Part shown: piece by piece, positions 1 through 3,260 of the stretch
Layout of the letters: every line of letters begins with the position of its first letter
Numbering within the stretch: position 1 is the stretch's first letter
Source of the DNA: Flavobacteriaceae bacterium
GTDB lineage: Bacteria; Bacteroidota; Bacteroidia; Flavobacteriales; Flavobacteriaceae
Length of the DNA: 6,776 nucleotides
Assembly: GCA_016649785.1 (NCBI GenBank)
Contig: JAENXB010000158.1
Coordinates: 1-6,776 of the forward strand
Direction of reading: 5' to 3'
Translations under genes and position numbers: made by a program
The notes under the pieces: model-generated
The model's input: only the letters and a program-made list of their open reading frames with translations
The model's database searches: none
Told to the model about the DNA's origin: nothing

Positions 1-272
1 GCCTTACTTTCGAAGGAAGAATGACACCCCCGAAAAAACAATTCCCCTCCCCTTCTTCTCATAACGGCGTAAGACTTCCTGCTTATTTTTTCAAACCCAA
101 GTAAAAAGGATAGGTCTTTGATCCTGTCCAGATCGTTCGCGGATTTTGTGTATTTTCTCATCAAATGATCCATTTCATTTAGCCAATTGATCACGGCATT
201 TCCGGCTTGAATGTTTACCAGGGATTTGTCCCTGTGAAACAGGTTCTGAATATTAAAAGTGGCTATTTTCAT
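1..272 (-). CDS. Endonuclease/exonuclease/phosphatase family protein, N-terminal part (runs off left edge)
   Basis: An open minus-strand frame starts with ATG at 272 and stays open for 90 codons to the window edge, so only the N-terminus is present. It opens MKIATFNIQNLFHRD. The hydrophobic strand followed by the FNIQNL motif is the first signature of the DNase I/exonuclease III-like (EEP) fold, whose Asn (here N7) helps bind the catalytic metal. The remaining catalytic motifs (Glu, Asp-His) would lie outside the window. Residues 30-70 are charged and helical, with a DRIKDLSFLLGFEK stretch. The start is 17 bp after the helicase-loader stop, so it looks like the last or a later gene of the replication operon. 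The family acts on nucleic acids or phosphoesters. The specific substrate cannot be told. A host-defence, DNA-processing or transfer role is only inference from the operon. The family call is fairly safe from the motif, but the full length and activity are unseen. Confidence 0.72.
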   Translation of the reverse strand, partial: MKIATFNIQNLFHRDKSLVNIQAGNAVINWLNEMDHLMRKYTKSANDLDRIKDLSFLLGFEKISRKSYAVMRRRGGELFFRGCHSSFESK

Positions 273-289
273 CTTTATGATTTTTAAAA

Positions 290-946
290 TTAATTTCGTT
301 TATCCCGGGTTTTTTTATCGAAGCATACCAGGTTGAACATCTGGCGCATCCGGCTTCTAACCCTACTGCCGTAACGTCCCTCCATTTCCTCTGCAATTAA
401 ATTGGTGGTGGCATGGGTTTTAATTTTTGACTGAAGGAAATACTCATGCCTGGATATAAGCAATTCGCCCATTACATTGCAATCCTTCCCGAAGTACCTT
501 CCGGTTGGCTCTGCCCCAAGATCATCAAAGCAGAAATAACCTTCATTTCCATAATCTTCAATGGTTTTAAAGCCAATGTGATTAAAACCAAAAACGATGT
601 TCCTGGCCGGAATAACTTCATATTGCCGCAGGTGTGGCACAATATTTTTCACAAGGCGCATCAAACTTGTTTTCCCGCAGCCTACAGGGCCTGATATCAA
701 TATTCCCTTATTTGGATCAATATTGTACTTTTTGCAATTCTTTTCATCCTTGATAAAATAATTGCTTAGCAGAAACAGGATTTTTTCATCTTCCGGGTAG
801 ATCTTGAAATGATTCCCAAACAACATTTTTCCTTTGGCTTCAAGATACACCAGTATCTTTGGGAAATCATACACCATGAGTTTTCCATCAAAATTTCCCA
901 GGGAAAATTCTATACTGCCTTCAACGATTTTAGAGGGGTTGCCCAT
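290..946 (-). CDS. DnaC-like replicative helicase loader (AAA+ ATPase)
   Basis: This 218-residue protein has the ATPase core of the DnaC/DnaI/IstB family. The Walker A motif is GPVGCGKT at residues 86-93. Walker B is CFDDLG at 139-144, sensor 1 is THATTN at 177-182, and the arginine-finger box is RYGSRVRSRM at 191-200. About 80 residues precede Walker A; in DnaC-type loaders this region contacts the helicase. Loaders of this type place the hexameric DnaB helicase on melted origin DNA. The gene overlaps the upstream initiator gene by 17 bp, which suggests translational coupling, and an EEP-family gene follows 17 bp after its stop. Initiator followed by loader is the lambda O/P order. IstB of IS21 shares the fold, but no IstA-like transposase is present and the neighbours are replication genes, so a loader is preferred. 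The helicase itself is not in the window and may be the host DnaB. All ATPase motifs look intact. Confidence 0.85.
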   Translation of the reverse strand: MGNPSKIVEGSIEFSLGNFDGKLMVYDFPKILVYLEAKGKMLFGNHFKIYPEDEKILFLLSNYFIKDEKNCKKYNIDPNKGILISGPVGCGKTSLMRLVKNIVPHLRQYEVIPARNIVFGFNHIGFKTIEDYGNEGYFCFDDLGAEPTGRYFGKDCNVMGELLISRHEYFLQSKIKTHATTNLIAEEMEGRYGSRVRSRMRQMFNLVCFDKKTRDKRN

Positions 947-1670
947 AATCTTTATTTTGATTGGTTTTTAAATAGTCCTGATTAGATGTTTCCGGATAAT
1001 CCTTAAAAGTCTTTGAAGATTCAGATTTCCTGATCCAACTTTTTGCAACGGCTTTCCAAGATTTCATTTCGGTATTGTCTCCAACTTTCCAGCTTTTGGA
1101 TTGATAATAATTAAAAAATTGTAGCGCTTCGGATTCTTTCTTATTTTCATTTTTAAAAAAATTAAAAACTTCAAAATAATTTTCCGGCATTGCATGTTTA
1201 TTTATGTTTTTATTAAGTTTAATCATGTTTAAATCATGTTTAATCATGTTTATGTTAGATACTAATGCTTGTTCAGGACTTGTTTCATACTTGTTCACGA
1301 CTTGTTCAGAACTTGTTTCAGGCTTGTTCACTACTTGTTTAGGACTTGTTTCAGACTCGTTTACATCTTGTTCACCAGATATTTCAAAAATGAACATCTT
1401 AATTTCACTGCCCTTGTATGGGTTATGTGATGGTAAATAATCGATATATTTCCAATCATTTAAATTTCTGAGGCATCTGTGATACGTTGCTATAGATCCG
1501 ATTTTAGACTTTTTCATTACCTCTTCCCGAGCAATAAAAAAAACCTCCGGGAAATGATGGATATTCCAAAGTTGAAAAAGAGCAATATAGAGACTGATAT
1601 GGGTTGGATTCAATCTGGAATCCCCATTAAATTGTTGAAGTACCCCATTAATGTGTTTGATGTAATTCAT
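930..1670 (-). CDS. Replication initiator / replisome organiser (lambda O- or DnaD-like), carrying the putative origin in its gene
   Basis: The 246-residue protein has three parts. Residues about 20-97 look like a winged helix: helices around HISLYIALFQLW and AREEVMKKSKIGSIATYHRCLRNL, then the wing YIDYLP. This is the N-terminal plan of phage and plasmid replisome organisers. Residues about 99-160 are a polar linker with an 11-residue repeat (ETSPKQVVNK, ETSSEQVVNK, ETSPEQ), encoded by a DNA repeat array. Residues about 164-215 resemble the C-terminal DnaD/O-type domain, with FFNYYQSKSWKVGDN and MKSWKAVAKSWI; in that family the end of the protein recruits helicase loader or helicase. The ATG at 1670 lies 4 bp after the stop of the HTH gene, and the 3' end overlaps the loader start by 17 bp. 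The predicted role is to bind the repeats inside its own gene, open the adjacent AT-rich DNA and hand over to the loader. Family membership is read from motifs and context only. Confidence 0.78.
   Translation of the reverse strand: MNYIKHINGVLQQFNGDSRLNPTHISLYIALFQLWNIHHFPEVFFIAREEVMKKSKIGSIATYHRCLRNLNDWKYIDYLPSHNPYKGSEIKMFIFEISGEQDVNESETSPKQVVNKPETSSEQVVNKYETSPEQALVSNINMIKHDLNMIKLNKNINKHAMPENYFEVFNFFKNENKKESEALQFFNYYQSKSWKVGDNTEMKSWKAVAKSWIRKSESSKTFKDYPETSNQDYLKTNQNKDYGQPL
1191..1251 (+). repeat. AT-rich block with helically phased (A/T)CATGTTT repeats (possible DNA unwinding element)
   Basis: AATCATGTTT occurs three times, at 1221-1230, 1232-1241 and 1242-1251. Related TGTT or AGTT words precede it at 1195, 1205 and 1216. 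Start-to-start spacing is alternately 10 and 11 bp, close to one helical turn. The block is strongly AT-rich and lies beside the CTTGTT iterons, almost in the same register. It encodes the residues around NMIKHDLNMIKLNKNINK of the initiator linker. It could be where the origin melts, or a degenerate extension of the iteron array. Confidence 0.6.
1265..1374 (+). repeat. Ten tandem 11-bp iterons, consensus NNRCTTGTTYM
   Basis: The core CTTGTT starts at 1268, 1279, 1290, 1301, 1312, 1323, 1334, 1345, 1356 (as CTCGTT) and 1367, exactly 11 bp apart every time. Nine of ten cores are identical. Three copies at 33-bp spacing (1279, 1312, 1345) share the extended form CTTGTTTCA, so the array is also a 33-bp, three-unit repeat that encodes 11 amino acids. 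On the coding (minus) strand the core reads AACAAG. A weak further unit may follow at 1375-1385. They are most simply read as initiator-binding iterons on one face of the helix. Confidence 0.9.
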
Positions 1671-1674
1671 GGCC

Positions 1675-1962
1675 TTACTCGCATTTGTGATTGCTCCTGT
1701 TTTCCATCAGGATTTTGTTTATTTCATCGGCATCATAATAAATGCTTCCCCCTATCCTGGTGAAGGGCAAGTTTCCATTGATCCTGAAATTCTGAAGGGT
1801 GCCGGGACTGATTTGAAGCAGTTTCATGACTTCCGTGGATTTCAGCCACTTTTTTGAACCGGAACCCGATCCGGATTGGTTGTTCAATAATTTTTTGATT
1901 TCTTCCAGGAGTTCTAATTTGAATTCCATCAAATCTTCGGTGGTGACAATTGTTGTTGGCAT
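1675..1962 (-). CDS. Excisionase/MerR-type helix-turn-helix protein
   Basis: This 95-residue protein has an N-terminal helical segment (about 8-28, rich in Glu, Leu and Lys, possibly a short coiled coil). A GSGSGS linker follows at 31-36, then an HTH_17-type domain at about 38-86. Its core, WLKSTEVMKLLQISPGTLQNFR followed by GNLPFTRIGGSIYYDADEI, matches the pattern of excisionase and MerR-like domains, where the recognition helix is followed by a wing carrying the R-x-G-x-x-x-Y/R signature. Such proteins are common in Bacteroidota integrative elements as directionality factors or operon regulators. It is the first gene of the operon, ending 4 bp before the initiator gene. Start: ATG at 1962 gives the full N-terminal helix; another ATG seven bases upstream (1969) is in a different frame. 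A GC-rich hairpin lies 21 bp upstream. The role could be excision, replication control or autoregulation, and sequence alone does not decide. Confidence 0.78.
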   Translation of the reverse strand: MPTTIVTTEDLMEFKLELLEEIKKLLNNQSGSGSGSKKWLKSTEVMKLLQISPGTLQNFRINGNLPFTRIGGSIYYDADEINKILMENRSNHKCE

Positions 1963-1982
1963 AATACATTGTGTTTTAATAA

Positions 1983-2017
1983 TCCCGCCGCAGGTTATAG
2001 CTTTTAAAGCAGCGGGA
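1983..2017 (-). promoter_or_regulatory. GC-rich hairpin in the leader of the HTH-initiator-loader operon
   Basis: TCCCGCCGC at 1983-1991 and GCAGCGGGA at 2009-2017 form a 9-bp stem. In the minus-strand transcript all nine positions can pair, one of them as a G-U wobble. The loop is 17 nt and AT-rich. The stem stands out in an AT-rich region and ends 21 bp before the operon's first start codon. It has no T-run directly after it on the minus strand, so it looks more like a leader control element than a plain terminator. Confidence 0.5.
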
Positions 2018-2081
2018 CTGGGTAAATTTGACTTTCGTTTTACAAAATTGCATAGGTTGAATGATTTTTCTTCCCTATATA

Positions 2082-2098
2082 TTTCGTACTACGAGAAA
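2082..2098. promoter_or_regulatory. Imperfect inverted repeat TTTCGTA-C-TACGAgAAA, possible operator
   Basis: The half-sites TTTCGTA (2082-2088) and TACGAGAAA (2090-2098) are inverted around a single C, with one extra base in the second arm. It lies about 120 bp upstream of the HTH gene. On the minus strand TATATAGG follows it directly, which could be a -7/-10 element. Two more TTTCGTA words lie at 2208-2214 and 2218-2224. An operator or activator site for the operon is possible but unproven. Confidence 0.3.
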
Positions 2099-2232
2099 TT
2101 TTAACAATAATAAATTTTGCCGGGAATTGGTGTGATTTATAACTCGAAAAGGGATATTTAGACTCTATAGAATAAGGAATTTAGGCTGGAGCTTTTTTAA
2201 AAAACCTTTTCGTAGTGTTTCGTAACTGGGAA

Positions 2233-2249
2233 AATATCTACCTGATATT
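2233..2249. terminator. Small AT-rich inverted repeat downstream of the RteC gene
   Basis: AATATC (2233-2238) and GATATT (2244-2249) form a perfect 6-bp stem with a 5-nt loop, and on the minus strand TTTT overlaps and follows the stem's end. It lies about 50 bp past the RteC stop and could be a weak terminator. The stem is short and AT-rich, so an operator is equally possible. Confidence 0.25.
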
Positions 2250-2300
2250 AAAAAGGGGAGTGAGAAGTTATGAAGATTAAAAAGATAAAATCAAAAAAAA

Positions 2301-3134
2301 TTAGACAGCATCGTCCCTATCCATTTTAAGTTGAAGGCTTACTATCAGGTCCTCGAGGAATTTTGTTTTACTTCCCTTGCGCGTTTTTATTTCGGAATAT
2401 GTTTTGTAAACATTATCCAGTTTCACATTAAAAAAATCCTCAAATGATGATGTCACCGCACTTAATTCTACTGTCCCATGGTTAAGTACTCCTGTAGAAT
2501 ACAAGGCATAAATTAATTCTACCATTGATGTTTTTGAACCGGTCCATAAGAGCAATTTATGTTTCTTCTCAATAAACAATTGTTGGTTTCCGGGTTTAAT
2601 TTTTTGAATGGAACTCCTTATATAATGAATGTATTTATACATGGCTTGGATTTTGGCCCAAAGCATATCATGAGAGGTAGTAAATTCGGGGCACTGATAG
2701 TAATTTATAACCGGGGTTAAAGGAAAATTATTAAAATGATTTCTGGTAAAGAATTGGTGGTCTAAATAGATATGGCCTTGCTCCATATAATGAACAAAAT
2801 CACTATTTCGAGAAAAAAATTTATTGATTTTTTTTATTTCCTTTTCAAAAAATCTAAGCTGAAAATCAACACCGGTTTTGGGTTTCTGCGCTTCACAAGA
2901 CCTGATTTCAGAAAAATAAATGAGAAAACTCATTGGAACTACTTTGACATTTTTAAAAAATAAGATTTCTTTGTCCGGAGAATCGAAATCGTCCTTCTCA
3001 ATCTGGTCCTGCATAAGGGATAACGTTTTATTGCAAATTGGAATGGCACTCTCTGCCCGCTTTAATAGATCAACCCTCTCCTGGGATATTTCATCCATCA
3101 CTTTTTCAAAATCTTTTAATATCCCCTCAAACAT
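2301..3134 (-). CDS. rteC: RteC-domain regulator of mobile-element excision/transfer
   Basis: From the ATG at 3134 the protein is 277 residues long. A TTG at 3185 would add 17 residues; ATG is preferred because the extension (MKRILPWFYLIVQDKLI) does not look like part of the domain and a normal start follows directly. The C-terminal signature LLLWTGSKTSMVELIYAL (residues 194-211), then TGVLN, FNVKLDNVYKTYSEIKTRK and KTKFLEDL (to about residue 263), is the hallmark of RteC proteins. The N-terminal half is helical and charged. In the CTnDOT element of Bacteroides, RteC is a DNA-binding activator of the xis2c-xis2d-exc excision operon. Here it lies upstream of, and on the same strand as, an excisionase-like HTH gene, separated by a 338-bp gap that could hold its binding site. 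No RteA/RteB two-component genes are in the window. Family assignment is strong; the target is inferred. Confidence 0.88.
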   Translation of the reverse strand: MFEGILKDFEKVMDEISQERVDLLKRAESAIPICNKTLSLMQDQIEKDDFDSPDKEILFFKNVKVVPMSFLIYFSEIRSCEAQKPKTGVDFQLRFFEKEIKKINKFFSRNSDFVHYMEQGHIYLDHQFFTRNHFNNFPLTPVINYYQCPEFTTSHDMLWAKIQAMYKYIHYIRSSIQKIKPGNQQLFIEKKHKLLLWTGSKTSMVELIYALYSTGVLNHGTVELSAVTSSFEDFFNVKLDNVYKTYSEIKTRKGSKTKFLEDLIVSLQLKMDRDDAV

Positions 3135-3260
3135 AATTAACTTATCTTGAACAATTAAATAAAACCAAGGCAGTATTCTCTTCAAAATCCGGCAAATTAA
3201 ATGGTAGGGGTAATCATTTATTTTTGAAGATCGGGGAAAACCAATTTCATATTATCGCAA

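Larger units (their letters stand above)
1191..1374. other. Putative replication origin: iteron array plus AT-rich phased repeats inside the initiator gene
   Basis: Two adjoining repeat blocks lie in the middle of the initiator gene: ten 11-bp CTTGTT units (1265-1374) and an AT-rich block (1191-1251) with TGTT-containing words every 10-11 bp. Binding-site repeats next to easily melted AT-rich DNA is the arrangement of lambda ori, which also sits within the O gene between the codons for its DNA-binding and P-binding domains. The neighbouring gene encodes a helicase loader. The repeats are seen directly; origin function is inferred. Confidence 0.65.
1963..2300. other. 338-bp noncoding region between the RteC gene and the replication operon
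   Basis: No convincing gene lies here. It must hold the end of the RteC transcript and the promoter of the replication operon, both on the minus strand. Visible elements are the GC-rich leader hairpin (1983-2017), the TTTCGTA inverted repeat (2082-2098), two TTTCGTA words 10 bp apart (2208-2224), a small AT-rich inverted repeat (2233-2249) and the self-complementary TTTTTTAAAAAA at 2193-2204. I could not assign a promoter with the Bacteroidota -33/-7 consensus with confidence. Confidence 0.6.

Noticed and set aside
446..694. Plus-strand ORF opposite the helicase loader
   Set aside because: The minus strand here encodes clear Walker A and B motifs; the plus-strand product shows no recognisable pattern.
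290..946. IstB helper of an IS21 insertion sequence
   Set aside because: There is no IstA-like transposase and no terminal inverted repeats seen, and the gene overlaps a replication initiator gene.
1265..1374. CRISPR array
   Set aside because: The units are 11 bp and contiguous with no unique spacers, and they lie inside a coding gene.
1204..1440. Plus-strand 78-codon ORF across the iteron array
   Set aside because: It is antisense to the initiator gene, and its Leu/Phe/Thr-rich repeats are just the 11-bp DNA repeat read on the other strand.
1733..1969. Minus-strand 78-codon ORF starting at the upstream ATG
   Set aside because: It overlaps the HTH gene in another frame and has no domain-like pattern, whereas the HTH frame is well supported.
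2193..2204. TTTTTTAAAAAA as terminator stem
   Set aside because: It is a self-complementary A/T run with no loop or GC stem, so it would not form a stable hairpin.
2270..2329. 19-residue basic peptide ORF on the plus strand with a GGGGAG upstream
   Set aside because: It is very short, Lys-rich because of A-runs, overlaps the end of the RteC gene, and Bacteroidota rarely rely on Shine-Dalgarno sites.
3135..3185. TTG start at 3185 for the RteC protein
   Set aside because: It would add 17 residues not typical of the domain, and an ATG at 3134 gives a family-sized protein.
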